NCBI GenBank assembly: GCA_947857085.1
Contig: CANUDF010000005.1
Span: 1-50,364, forward strand
Direction of reading: 5' to 3'
Length of the DNA: 50,364 nucleotides
Origin: Candidatus Gastranaerophilales bacterium
Lineage (GTDB): Bacteria > Cyanobacteriota > Vampirovibrionia > Gastranaerophilales > Gastranaerophilaceae
In this document: piece after piece, positions 34,159 through 43,284 of the stretch
Position numbering within the stretch: position 1 is the first letter of the stretch
How the letters are laid out: each line of letters opens with the position of its first letter
Position numbers and translations under genes: made by a program
Notes under the pieces: generated by a model
Seen by the model: the letters and a program-made list of their open reading frames with translations, nothing else
What the model was told of the DNA's origin: nothing
The model's database searches: none

Positions 34159-35047
34159 TTGGAACCGCCTTTTTGTACAGGTCGATACAGAATGAATCAA
34201 TATCTTGATTTAAAACCCACATAACGCCTTTTAAATTGATTTGTTCAAATTCATCTTTATTAAACATGCTAAAATCATCAATGTTTTTTTTGTTAAGAAT
34301 TTCTGGATTTTTTCTTATCATAAAAGGTATAAATAATATGTTATCAAGAATTAAATTTTTAGAAGATTTTTTAGCTAGGATTTGCGTATATAAATCCGTA
34401 ATGTATTCAATAATACTCCATATTTCATCTGTAAAATTGATTTCATTAAGCTTAGATACAAAATCTTTAATTTCCCTATATACTCTTTTATTTTTTAGGT
34501 TATAGGAAGCTTTAATATCTTTAAGCAATGCTTCGCTTGAAGAACAAGGGATATTCTCACTTCCACTTGCCTTAACCTCGCATACAACAAACTTATTTTT
34601 GCCATTATCATCAGTATGAATCCCAGTTACATCAACGCCTTTAACATGTGCATCCGCTTCAAATGCTGAAAGATTAATACGTTTATCTGTTTCATCAAAG
34701 AAAACACAATTTAACTCTTTTTCAAGTAGCAACTGCGACATAAATTCTGTAACCCTTGAACGCCTTACATCAAACCATTTTTTAGGATGCTGTATAGGAT
34801 TACATATTTCATTCAATAGAATTTTATTATTTTCTTCTGCTTCTTTTATTTTATCTAAAAATTCTTTTTTAATACCATCAACCTTTGAATACGTACTAAC
34901 TCCATTATGAATTTTCATCTTTTTAATTTTTGCAATTATATATTCCTCTAACCTATCCATATCATCCTGATTAGAAGAATCTATATCATAAACTTTTATT
35001 TCAAAACCATTATTTTTACAATCAATTTTTTTATTAAATTTAGGCAT
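34151..35047 (-). CDS. hamA: Hachiman nuclease HamA (DUF1837)
   Basis: 298 residues. The DUF1837 pattern is seen: RRSRVTEFMSQLLLE (with E101), then a PD-(D/E)XK-type core D139 in VKGVDVTGIH and E157-V-K159 in FVVCEVKAS. HamA degrades DNA non-specifically once freed by HamB, causing abortive infection. Overlap of its stop with hamB start, hamA first, is the arrangement described for Hachiman/AbpAB. No partner gene besides hamB is apparent. AAAGAAG is a weak binding site. What could refute this is a helicase pair of a different defence type with the same EVK core. Confidence 0.68.
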   Translation of the reverse strand: MPKFNKKIDCKNNGFEIKVYDIDSSNQDDMDRLEEYIIAKIKKMKIHNGVSTYSKVDGIKKEFLDKIKEAEENNKILLNEICNPIQHPKKWFDVRRSRVTEFMSQLLLEKELNCVFFDETDKRINLSAFEADAHVKGVDVTGIHTDDNGKNKFVVCEVKASGSENIPCSSSEALLKDIKASYNLKNKRVYREIKDFVSKLNEINFTDEIWSIIEYITDLYTQILAKKSSKNLILDNILFIPFMIRKNPEILNKKNIDDFSMFNKDEFEQINLKGVMWVLNQDIDSFCIDLYKKAVPNE

Positions 35048-35313
35048 TTTTTCTTCTTTAGTTAAAATCTTTTATTAACAAGTAATTCCAATATACAATT
35101 CCGTATAAGTATACTATACATAAACAGAAGCATATATTCAATAAGAATAACATATTGTAAACTTTATAGCGAATATGTTTCAATTGTAAATCTCTTTATA
35201 TAGCTGTAAAAAATCTTTAATTTCAATAACATCCCAATAGTAATCAGTTCGGATTTTATCAACTAACTCCAGTTTTTAAAAAGCTCTCATATAGAGAGCT
35301 TTTTTGACTTATT
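35048..35313. other. intergenic region with second 12-bp copy and a gene remnant
   Basis: Holds the hamA leader, the second GTATAAGTATAC (35103-35114), and a 31-codon stop-to-stop frame on the minus strand (35180-35275) encoding LELVDKIRTDYYWDVIEIK and FLQLYKEIYN, which looks like the C-terminus of a lost gene. It may mark the right end of the inserted element. Confidence 0.4.
35278..35304 (-). terminator. terminator of the calpain-like gene
   Basis: AAAAGCTCTC ... GAGAGCTTTT hairpin followed on the minus strand by TTTTTAAAAA, 10 bases after the stop codon. Confidence 0.8.
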
Positions 35314-38300
35314 TTATGTTTTTGGAGAAATATCATTTGAAATTTTTGTGTATGTTATATTACTAAGTGTCTTGCGCAAGACATCTAAAGGTATCTCTGT
35401 AGTTATTGCGTAATTGTGCGGCTGACTTATTTGTACCATTTTATTTATTGGGTCATAGCCTATAATTGAATGAGCATGGTGATTGCGTATGTTGTATTCA
35501 GGAATGTCACTAAGTGTTCCAAACTCTAATATGAAATTATTACTGTTTGCAGCTCTTGCAAGAATTGTTTCAAGTTTATCGCCATCAAGTAATGATAGGG
35601 ATAGCGGTGTTTTCCCAAAATCTATATCATAATTATCTAGAATTTTATTAAAGTTATCCGGTGATAAATTTTTGATATCCTTCATTGACACTTCAGATGT
35701 TACAGGGTCTTTATAAGGGATTACGTTAAAGAAACCTGTTTGCTCCAAATCTTCTGCATTAGAAAATTCTTCTATAAATCGACTACCATGTTCATATCCC
35801 AAAATTTCTGAAATTGTACGGGATTGTCTGCCGCCATCAATTCTATCCATTAAGTCATTCATTTTCATTGTTCCTGGATATAACCCGCCAGTTGTCCTTA
35901 GTGCTACTTTTGCATATGTAAATTCATACATTTTTATGCCATCACAGGCATTTGCTAGTCTATAGCTATCCTTATTGCCAAGTTTGCCGCCATCAAATGT
36001 GTAACTGCCGTTATAATTTTCATAGCCTTTAACTGTAACGGTTACATCTTTTCCATCAAATTCAAAAGATTTATATAATTCTGCTCTCGTGTTCGGGTTA
36101 CGCATTATATGAGAAAGAGGAGAAAGTAAATAGCAGTCGCCTGTTTGGCCTTGCATGGTTGCAAAACGTTCAACCGGCGGGAAAAGTTCTAAGAATTTTT
36201 CTTTTGTCATTTTCCACTCAACTAAACTTGTACCGTCATTAATATACATTTTTTTACCAATTTCAACAGCATCTCCTGCTTTTGATTGAGCAAAAGCTTC
36301 ATTTAAATCTATTCCGGCAGGAAATTCAGGAACAATTGATTTGCCATTTTGCACAATAGCAAGGTCGCTATAGATATCTTCTGAAAAATCAGAGTTCTTG
36401 TTTAGTAACTTTAAAATGTCAGTACTAATAGTTCCGTTATTAATCATTCCGAAAATTCCGGATTCCATAATGTGTTGAGATTTTTCCGGACAATTTGCTG
36501 TTAAATCAATTAAATCAGCAGATAAATTAAAATGATTTCCCTGCAAATTTGAATATAATTCTTTAATTCTATTAATTGTATCATCATTGAATTTCTCTAA
36601 TGGAATATTTTTATCTTTTGTAGCTTGCAAAATTTGACATATTATATCAAACTCTCCTTTATTATATAATATTTCAGCTAAAGGAAGGTTTTCCATACCT
36701 GTATTTTTAAGAATATCTATCATTTCCTTTTTAGGCAGCTTATTATCATTATATAATTTTTCAGCTAAAGGAAGATTTCCCTTATTTGTAACTTCAAGAA
36801 ACTTAATCATAAGGCTTGCGAACATTTGATCATTATACATTTTTTCAGCTAATAAAATGTTGTCTTTGTTAGTGACTTGTAGGATGGAGCTCATATAGTC
36901 TTTGTAAAAAGTGTTTTCAGAGTAAATTTTTTCAGCAAAAGACAAATTATCTTCAGTGATATTCTCAAGTATTGGACTTATATCTTCTTTGAAGAATTTT
37001 TTGTCATTGCATAGAACGTTAATAAATTTTATAACTTTTTCGTTTACTTCATTGATTTTTTCAATAGAATAATCGTTAAACAACATATTTCTAATAAACT
37101 TTTTGTGAGCCTTAAGAATTTTGCCGATTTCTTCTTTTGGAAAATCTTTATCCTTACAAAGTGCTTCTGCTAATTCTATATTTCTTTTACTGGTATTGGA
37201 AAGAATATTAATTGTCATGTCGGGAGAAAAATTGTTTTCCTGCATATAAAAAGCTAATTCACGGTTCATATTATTAATATAATTTTCCACGGTAAATTCT
37301 TCAATTTTTTGCTGTTCTGCAATTGGTTTTATAACTTCTTTAGCCGGATTAGTTGTATTATTTCCAACAGTTTGATATTTAACATCTTGTTCACCTAAAC
37401 TTATTGTTTTAGAAGTTTCTAATACATGATTATTTAAATGATTTTTGAAATTTTCTGTTTCATATTTAAGTTCTTGTTCATCTAAACTTACTGTTTTAGG
37501 AGTTTCTAACGCATGATTATTTAAATAATTTTTAAGATTTCCTTTACTGTGTAAAAGGCCTACGATAATATTTCCTAATTGAGCAATACCTTCTCCTGAT
37601 AAGTCAATCTGCCCTGTTATGGCTAAATCCGCAACTAAACTCATTGTTGCATCTATTCCAATTTCAGTTGCAAATGCTAAAAGTTTGGGACATTGTTTAA
37701 CTACAGACAAATATCTGTATACACCTTCTGACATTTTGCCAGCTTTTATTCCTGTGGCGGTTAATGCAAGACTTGTTACTAATTCTTTAACTAATTTCTG
37801 GATGTCTTCTCTGGTAACTTTGGCATCTTTTGTTAAAAGCTCCGTAGCTTCTACAGCAGAACTGCCAAAAATTGCAGCTAGTCCTCCAAATGCCAGCAGC
37901 TGACCGCCAACAGGGATTAATTGACCTGCAATCATGACAGCTGTTCCTATTCCTGTGACAACTCCTTTAACAGTCTCAACTCCTTCTTGTTGACTCTGGC
38001 TGAAAGCATTAGCTGCTTCTTGAGCATTCATCTCTCCGTAGGCTTTAGCATAAGCTTCTGCAGTTTCAGCGCTATATTCTTCAATAGTTTTGCCATTTAA
38101 TACTTTTTCATAATTAGCATCAATATTTGCTTGTAACTTGGATGCAACTTTTATCACAGAATTTATTGTTTGTTTATCAAGTTTTGTGTTTGGCATAGGG
38201 TGGCTGGTCTGTAATAATTTTCCATCAGCAGTTACTAAATTAATTCCAAAATCTAAAGATACAAACTCTCCTTTTTCATTTGTAATAACTTTAATTTGTT

Positions 38301-39735
38301 TTTCTTTGAATAAATCTGATAAAGAAGATTTATTGTTGTCTTCATATATTGAATCTAAAAATTCTTGAATTTTTTGTGCATCATTTCTATATAAAATCTT
38401 AAGTGCTTCTGGCAGATTAGACATAAGATTTTTCACATCATACTGAATTTCTTCGGGTGTCCCTGAACCAGTGCTTAAAGATTGTTCTATAAATTGCGTT
38501 TCCTTTAATAAATTAGAAATTTCTTCTCTGCGATTATGCATACCTAACAAAAATTGCATATATGCACGTTTTTGAGTGTAATCCATTATGGCATCAGAAT
38601 TGTATTCTACTCCTCGTTCCTTTTTGAAAGTTTCTTCAAAGCTGATTTTTTTATTAGCTTCTGTTTTATTTAAAGATAATAATGACCCCTCACTTACCTC
38701 TGCTTCGTATTCTACCGGTGAAAATGAAAATATTGGACTTTCTATACCTGGATCGATATATTCTTGAGGTTTCACATTATTAGCTTTACCGCCAAAGCTT
38801 AATTCGTAAGAAGCTTGTTCAGGATTTTCTTCAATGGATAACAATTGAGAAATCATTAAATTGATTTCTTCAGGTCTTAACCTTGCTAGAATAGACTTTA
38901 AATTATTTAGTTCTGTTTTTTTTGCCTCAATTTCTTGAGAGTTTTGAGTTTTCTTATCTTCTTCTATTCCGAAACTAAGGGCTTTTAGTGATATATTTAT
39001 TGTATCTTGAGTTATTTCTGTTCTTAATGAATATTTTTCAAGGTTTTCAATAACATCTAATATAAAAAGAATTTTTGATTCTAAATATGCTTTTAAAGTC
39101 AAACCTTCAGGAGATTTACTTTGCTGAAGCAAATCTGCGCATAGTTCTTCTTTACTAATATATCTGCCAACACGAGATGATGCGAATTCCGTATCAAATA
39201 GTTCTTTTGTACCGTTTACAAGGTCACTGACCACACCTTGTTCGCTATTTTGTGTATTATATAATACTCTTGCAGTTCTCACATCATCAGAAAGAGCCTG
39301 TAATGAAAGGTTTTTAATGTCTTCAGGAGTATATTCTATCATTTCAAATTCAGCTTGAGACTGAACATTATTTGAAATTTGCGTATTTGGTTTGGTAAAT
39401 ATTTGTTTAATCAGTTGTGTTAGTGAATTTATACTGAATTTTGAATTTTTAGAAAAATTTTTAATATCTATGTCTGTATCTAATAATTTTTGTATTTCTT
39501 CATCATCAAATACTTTATTGTCGCCATTTTTATTCGCAGCAGCAGCTGTTTTAAGCTTTAACCATAAGCTTTGCGCTTCATCTGCCTGTAATATATGGTC
39601 ATCACCCGCAAAAATGTTAAAAAGATTTTTCATTCCTGCATCAGTATTTTTCAGGTCTTCTTCTTTTATCTCCTTAAAGTTTGAAAGACTGAGCTTTTGC
39701 CCATTATTCAATTTTAGAAAATCTTCACCTGCCAT
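35314..39735 (-). CDS. giant calpain-like cysteine protease
   Basis: 1473 residues, no Sec signal. N-terminus (about 30-90) has EF-hand-like loops, FAGDDHILQADE and NKNGDNKVFDDEE, so calcium binding is plausible. Coiled/helical region to about 580; a hydrophobic Ala/Gly region (about 590-770, GIGTAVMIAGQLIPVGGQLL); from about 860 to 1110 a run of roughly 32-residue helical repeats of the form NLPLAEKLYND...ILxxT; and a C-terminal papain-like calpain domain with C1201 (GQTGDCYLLSPL), H1422 (NHHAHSIIGYD) and N1441 (ISQPHNYAI). The triad and its order fit the peptidase C2 family; spacing His-Asn of 19 is as expected. Bacterial calpains are rare and usually poorly known. Could be an exported effector; no secretion signal is recognised. 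Weak RBS (AAGGA). Confidence 0.78.
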   Translation of the reverse strand: MAGEDFLKLNNGQKLSLSNFKEIKEEDLKNTDAGMKNLFNIFAGDDHILQADEAQSLWLKLKTAAAANKNGDNKVFDDEEIQKLLDTDIDIKNFSKNSKFSINSLTQLIKQIFTKPNTQISNNVQSQAEFEMIEYTPEDIKNLSLQALSDDVRTARVLYNTQNSEQGVVSDLVNGTKELFDTEFASSRVGRYISKEELCADLLQQSKSPEGLTLKAYLESKILFILDVIENLEKYSLRTEITQDTINISLKALSFGIEEDKKTQNSQEIEAKKTELNNLKSILARLRPEEINLMISQLLSIEENPEQASYELSFGGKANNVKPQEYIDPGIESPIFSFSPVEYEAEVSEGSLLSLNKTEANKKISFEETFKKERGVEYNSDAIMDYTQKRAYMQFLLGMHNRREEISNLLKETQFIEQSLSTGSGTPEEIQYDVKNLMSNLPEALKILYRNDAQKIQEFLDSIYEDNNKSSLSDLFKEKQIKVITNEKGEFVSLDFGINLVTADGKLLQTSHPMPNTKLDKQTINSVIKVASKLQANIDANYEKVLNGKTIEEYSAETAEAYAKAYGEMNAQEAANAFSQSQQEGVETVKGVVTGIGTAVMIAGQLIPVGGQLLAFGGLAAIFGSSAVEATELLTKDAKVTREDIQKLVKELVTSLALTATGIKAGKMSEGVYRYLSVVKQCPKLLAFATEIGIDATMSLVADLAITGQIDLSGEGIAQLGNIIVGLLHSKGNLKNYLNNHALETPKTVSLDEQELKYETENFKNHLNNHVLETSKTISLGEQDVKYQTVGNNTTNPAKEVIKPIAEQQKIEEFTVENYINNMNRELAFYMQENNFSPDMTINILSNTSKRNIELAEALCKDKDFPKEEIGKILKAHKKFIRNMLFNDYSIEKINEVNEKVIKFINVLCNDKKFFKEDISPILENITEDNLSFAEKIYSENTFYKDYMSSILQVTNKDNILLAEKMYNDQMFASLMIKFLEVTNKGNLPLAEKLYNDNKLPKKEMIDILKNTGMENLPLAEILYNKGEFDIICQILQATKDKNIPLEKFNDDTINRIKELYSNLQGNHFNLSADLIDLTANCPEKSQHIMESGIFGMINNGTISTDILKLLNKNSDFSEDIYSDLAIVQNGKSIVPEFPAGIDLNEAFAQSKAGDAVEIGKKMYINDGTSLVEWKMTKEKFLELFPPVERFATMQGQTGDCYLLSPLSHIMRNPNTRAELYKSFEFDGKDVTVTVKGYENYNGSYTFDGGKLGNKDSYRLANACDGIKMYEFTYAKVALRTTGGLYPGTMKMNDLMDRIDGGRQSRTISEILGYEHGSRFIEEFSNAEDLEQTGFFNVIPYKDPVTSEVSMKDIKNLSPDNFNKILDNYDIDFGKTPLSLSLLDGDKLETILARAANSNNFILEFGTLSDIPEYNIRNHHAHSIIGYDPINKMVQISQPHNYAITTEIPLDVLRKTLSNITYTKISNDISPKT

Positions 39736-39844
39736 TTTGCCTACTATTCCTTTTACATATATAAGTGGCTATCGGCAATTTATGAGACAAACTTTAATGT
39801 TTTATACACAATTTTTATAAATGAGCTTAAAATCGTTACAATGA

Positions 39845-40354
39845 TTAATAAATTATATTAACACCTTCGTGTTCAAGTAGTTTGATTTTTTTATCAATGC
39901 CACCGGCATAACCTGTTAAATTGCCGTTTGAGCCGACAACTCTGTGGCATGGAATAATTATTGAAATCGGGTTATGACCTACAGCACCGCCTACAGCTTG
40001 AGCGGACATGGTTAGTTTTCCTTTTTTTGCCGCAATCATTTTTGCGATTTCCCCATAAGTTAGTAATTCACCGTACGGGATATTGCACAAAATTTTCCAA
40101 ACTTCCTGACGAAATTCTCCGCCAATCGGTGCTAGCGGTAATTCAGTAATTAGAGGTTTTTTGCCTTGAAAGTATCTATCAAGCCAGTCTTTTGTTTTTT
40201 GAAATACAGGTAAGTCATTTTTTTCTGTAAATTCTTCTTTTATTGAATCACAAAAGTATTTTTGACCTTCAAGCCATAAGCCTATTAAATTTTCTCCGTC
40301 ACTTGCAAGCATTAATAATCCTAACGGAGACTTATAATGTGTTTTATAAAACAT
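39845..40354 (-). CDS. ogt: methylated-DNA--protein-cysteine methyltransferase
   Basis: 169 residues. Removes the methyl group from O6-methylguanine and transfers it to its own Cys. Active-site PCHRVVGSNG with Cys, the Arg finger and helix-turn-helix (YGEIAKMI), and the C-terminal LTGYAGGIDKKIKLLEHEG. N-terminal about 60 residues form the RNase-like domain. The acceptor domain only (Ogt type, no Ada half). AGGTGA precedes the ATG. Sixteen bases after the carbonic anhydrase gene; co-transcription is likely. Confidence 0.93.
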   Translation of the reverse strand: MFYKTHYKSPLGLLMLASDGENLIGLWLEGQKYFCDSIKEEFTEKNDLPVFQKTKDWLDRYFQGKKPLITELPLAPIGGEFRQEVWKILCNIPYGELLTYGEIAKMIAAKKGKLTMSAQAVGGAVGHNPISIIIPCHRVVGSNGNLTGYAGGIDKKIKLLEHEGVNIIY

Positions 40355-40370
40355 TTTTATTCACCTAAGT

Positions 40371-41006
40371 TTAAACAAAGTTTGATATGTAATAATTTGC
40401 TGGATAAGAGTGTGCCAATTCCTTATTCACACTTACAACTTCTTCATTAAGTTCTTTATTTGCATAATTAGCATCTATAACAGGTAATTTATCAGCCTGT
40501 TCCTGTGTTTTAATAACTTCACCTGCCGGTACATATCTGTTAGGTGCTACTTTTACGCCTATAACTTTTGATGTGGGTTCAATTACAACATTATCACCTA
40601 TTTCTGATTTATAAACAAATGCCTGCATACCTACAAAAACATTATTTCCTACTTTTGCAGGCCCGTGAACCTGAGCCTGATGAGCGAGACTTGTATTATT
40701 TCCTATATACACAGAGTAGTCTGCATTGTTGTGTTTAACTCTGCCGTCTTTTAAACCATGTATAACAACACCGTCTTGAACATTTGTTCCTGAACCTATA
40801 TAAATAGGGGTTCCTTCATCACCGCGGATTGATGCAAAAGGTGCTACGTTTACGTCAGGACTTATTATTACATCCCCTATTATACTTGCTTGCGGATGAA
40901 TAGCATCGCCACGTGTAATTAGCGGCATAAATTTCTGAGGTGTAAAGCTTGTTACCGGATTAGGCATAATGTTTTTTGCGTTTATTAATGGTAATACAGG
41001 CTGCAT
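40371..41006 (-). CDS. gamma-class carbonic anhydrase (Cam/CcmM-N type)
   Basis: 211 residues, left-handed beta-helix trimer enzyme for CO2/bicarbonate interconversion. Zn ligands H83 (GVVIHG), H109 and H114 (LAHQAQVHGP), the structural Arg and Asp in SIRGDEG and Gln in TNVQDG. Sequence is close to archaeal Cam (YIGNNTSLAHQ, FVGMQAF, RYVPAGEVI). The acidic proton-shuttle loop of Cam is shortened to KDGRVKHNN here, as in CcmM or CamH, so activity may be lower or differently supported. A 35-residue Pro-rich N-terminus precedes the fold. AAGGAG before the ATG. Confidence 0.9.
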   Translation of the reverse strand: MQPVLPLINAKNIMPNPVTSFTPQKFMPLITRGDAIHPQASIIGDVIISPDVNVAPFASIRGDEGTPIYIGSGTNVQDGVVIHGLKDGRVKHNNADYSVYIGNNTSLAHQAQVHGPAKVGNNVFVGMQAFVYKSEIGDNVVIEPTSKVIGVKVAPNRYVPAGEVIKTQEQADKLPVIDANYANKELNEEVVSVNKELAHSYPANYYISNFV

Positions 41007-41089
41007 GGTTTTCTCCTTTATTTATTAATTATAAAATGAATAAAGAAATTTTTTGCGGCTTATTTAACAAAAATTATCAAACAGATATT

Positions 41090-43198
41090 TTAATGCAATG
41101 TCTTTTTTAAAGAATCTATGAACTCAGACCGGTAAAGGAAGCCTAAATGTGAACCGTTGCTCAATAATATAGTTTTTTTGCCTGAATATTGTTTTAGCTG
41201 CTTGAGCTGTTTGGAATTTGTCAAATAATCGTCCAGTGAGTGATAAATTTTGTAGTTTTTACTATTTTGTAAATAATCAGATATTGAGTGCAGGCTTGCA
41301 TCATAATTTAAATCATTTATGCTTTGATATTTATCTTTCACAAGATATTTTACTGCGTAATCATTATAGCTCATATTATTCATTGCATTATAAAAATCAG
41401 AGCATTTCTTGCATTTGGAATTATTTTCCAGTGTAAAGACTAAATCAGAAAGTTTTTGGTGCATTATAAAACCTGTGATGAGCTTTCCTTCTTCTTCTGA
41501 AAATGGCAGTGCTGTGATTTCAACGGAATCTTTCATATTATAGAGCTGCAAGACTTTTGCCGCTGTTACAGCTGTTCTGTTCTTTAGATCATCAGGATTT
41601 TTTTGCCATTCTTCAGTATTTTTGTCGACCTGCTGCATTGCATAAACAAGTTCAACCGGAGGGCATACTGCAATGATTTTTGTATTACCTAAAGAGTTGT
41701 TTTTATATTCTTTGTCCCCGAGAAACAGGGCAGTTAAGGCTCCGAATGAAGTGCCAAAAATGACCTTTTCTTTTGGCTGAATATTATATTTTGCTTGTAA
41801 TGAGTTTAAAATTTTAGACGTTACTGTTTTTAAGTACTCTGCATCTTGAGATGGAATTCCGGGTTTATATTCTTCCGGCATGCTTTTTACAAATTCCCAC
41901 TGAAAGTGACTGCCCTGAATTATTACAGAATATCCCTCATCATAAAATATTTTGGCAAGTACGACCGAATGATACGATGTAATCCCTTCACCTATTGACG
42001 GATAAATAATAGCAACGGGGGCAGTTCTGTCTTTTTGTAATATATATTTGTATTTATAATTTTCTCTTTCGGGAACAATATTTACAGATGAAGTTTTTAT
42101 CCTTTTCGCGAAACTTCTGTTCCATATTGATAAGTCAGTCCACATAGAATCATTTAATCCCGGCAGATCAAACAGTGCTGTTCGCATTGCATCAACAACA
42201 GGACACTGAGGATTATAATCAAAAAGTATCATATCAGCCATTAGTTTGGAATTTTCCGAATTGTAATTTTTCAGGATAATATTATCTATATTTGTACCGC
42301 CTTTGATTATTTCGGAAACCGTCAGGGTTTGTTTATCATTTGAGTCTTCTTTTTTATTATTAAAAACATTTTCAGTGGTATTATTTACTGTTTCAGATAG
42401 ATTAATTATATCTGATTGATTTTCATCAGCCTGTTCGTTAATCTCTGTTATTGTATTATCAAGAATTTCTTTTCTGTCAAGATTTGCGCATTTAATATGG
42501 GTTTGTATGCCGTAAAATTTTTTTGCAATGTCATAAGGATCTGCATATGTTGATTCAACCATTTTGGCTAAAGGCTGTATGTAAGAAGTTCTGTTTACGG
42601 TCAAACCTGCTTTTATCATTGCAAGAATTGGAGTAACTACATAAACAGTCGGATTAAGAGCGGTATCAAGAGCTTTTCCGGCAAGTCCTCTAGGGCTTGT
42701 TGACGAAAGTATCGGGACAACAAGATAAGGACCTGATTTTACGTTACATTTTGAAAGTGCCTGCTCCATGTTTTCATCTACGGGTTTAATTTTGAAAATT
42801 TTTTCTGCCGGATCAAAAAGTCCGCCAAGCCCCAGCGTTGTATTGGTTAAAAATCTGACTGTTTCAGTTCCCGAAGCTTTGAAATCCTTTTGTATAAGGC
42901 AGCTTATGACACGTTTTGGATATTCTATATTTGTATATGCACTTTGAATACGTTCAATTCCGTATTTCGGCATAACTGATGCCCAAACCGTATGAATAGG
43001 TTTTACTGCATATTTATTTAACTTCAAATTAAAAGCAAACATTTTTCGGTTAAAGTTTTCACACTTATCCGGCCCTAGATAGGCTTCCGCATAATCAGGA
43101 TATTTAGTTAAGATTTGAGTTGTTTCTCCGGCATAAGAAAAGCTGTTTAAGCATAACAAGACAGCAAAGACAGCAAGAGCTTTGTTATATTTGAGCAT
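41090..43198 (-). CDS. MlaA-like lipid-transport domain fused to an alpha/beta-hydrolase
   Basis: 702 residues. Signal peptide 1-23 (SYA|GE). MlaA/VacJ domain about 40-245: ENFNRKMFAFNLKLN, RFLTNTTLGLGGLFDPA, SGPYLVVPILSSTSPRG, DPYDIAKKF. A Glu/Asn linker follows (about 250-320), then an alpha/beta-hydrolase (about 390-702) with nucleophile S484 in FGTSFGALTALFLG and H684 in NGSHLGFLYRSE; the acid residue was not fixed. MlaA pulls phospholipids from the outer leaflet of the outer membrane; joining it to a hydrolase suggests removal plus cleavage of lipids, or lipoprotein anchoring in an envelope that lacks MlaB-F. No other mla genes are near. GGGGA is a weak ribosome site. Confidence 0.8.
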   Translation of the reverse strand: MLKYNKALAVFAVLLCLNSFSYAGETTQILTKYPDYAEAYLGPDKCENFNRKMFAFNLKLNKYAVKPIHTVWASVMPKYGIERIQSAYTNIEYPKRVISCLIQKDFKASGTETVRFLTNTTLGLGGLFDPAEKIFKIKPVDENMEQALSKCNVKSGPYLVVPILSSTSPRGLAGKALDTALNPTVYVVTPILAMIKAGLTVNRTSYIQPLAKMVESTYADPYDIAKKFYGIQTHIKCANLDRKEILDNTITEINEQADENQSDIINLSETVNNTTENVFNNKKEDSNDKQTLTVSEIIKGGTNIDNIILKNYNSENSKLMADMILFDYNPQCPVVDAMRTALFDLPGLNDSMWTDLSIWNRSFAKRIKTSSVNIVPERENYKYKYILQKDRTAPVAIIYPSIGEGITSYHSVVLAKIFYDEGYSVIIQGSHFQWEFVKSMPEEYKPGIPSQDAEYLKTVTSKILNSLQAKYNIQPKEKVIFGTSFGALTALFLGDKEYKNNSLGNTKIIAVCPPVELVYAMQQVDKNTEEWQKNPDDLKNRTAVTAAKVLQLYNMKDSVEITALPFSEEEGKLITGFIMHQKLSDLVFTLENNSKCKKCSDFYNAMNNMSYNDYAVKYLVKDKYQSINDLNYDASLHSISDYLQNSKNYKIYHSLDDYLTNSKQLKQLKQYSGKKTILLSNGSHLGFLYRSEFIDSLKKTLH

Positions 43199-43284
43199 TG
43201 TAATCCCCGTATAAATTTTTCTGACTTTTTATTTTATTTATACAGTGAAATAATTTTCATTACTCAAGGCGGTATTATAAAGGT

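Larger units (their letters stand above)
29902..35114. mobile_element. candidate resolvase-hamBA defence cassette
   Basis: Two exact direct copies of GTATAAGTATAC (29902-29913 and 35103-35114) flank the small serine recombinase, its inverted-repeat array and both ham genes, all on the minus strand. Each copy is GTATA-AG-TATAC, 5-base inverted arms round a 2-base centre, which is how serine recombinase crossover sites are built. Boundaries and mobility are inferred. Confidence 0.35.
22137..35300. mobile_element. integrated accessory element beside tRNA-Gln
   Basis: Starting directly at the tRNA-Gln 3' end there is an unbroken run of mobile and defence genes: large serine recombinase, phage-type replication protein, XRE repressor, Mrr-like restriction protein, small envelope genes, resolvase, HamB/HamA. 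DNA here is visibly more AT-rich than on either side. The left boundary is well supported by the tRNA and recombinase. The right boundary is inferred: ordinary genes may resume at the calpain-like gene (35314), itself accessory-looking. No long direct repeat of the tRNA end was found near 35 kb, as expected for a serine recombinase, which needs only a short core. Confidence 0.55.

Noticed and set aside
34236-34505. Plus-strand 89-residue hydrophobic frame in hamA
   Set aside because: Antisense of the Lys/Ile-rich end of hamA; no ribosome site.
29902-35114. Cassette as an insertion sequence
   Set aside because: No transposase and no terminal inverted repeats; the only recombinase is a resolvase-type serine enzyme.
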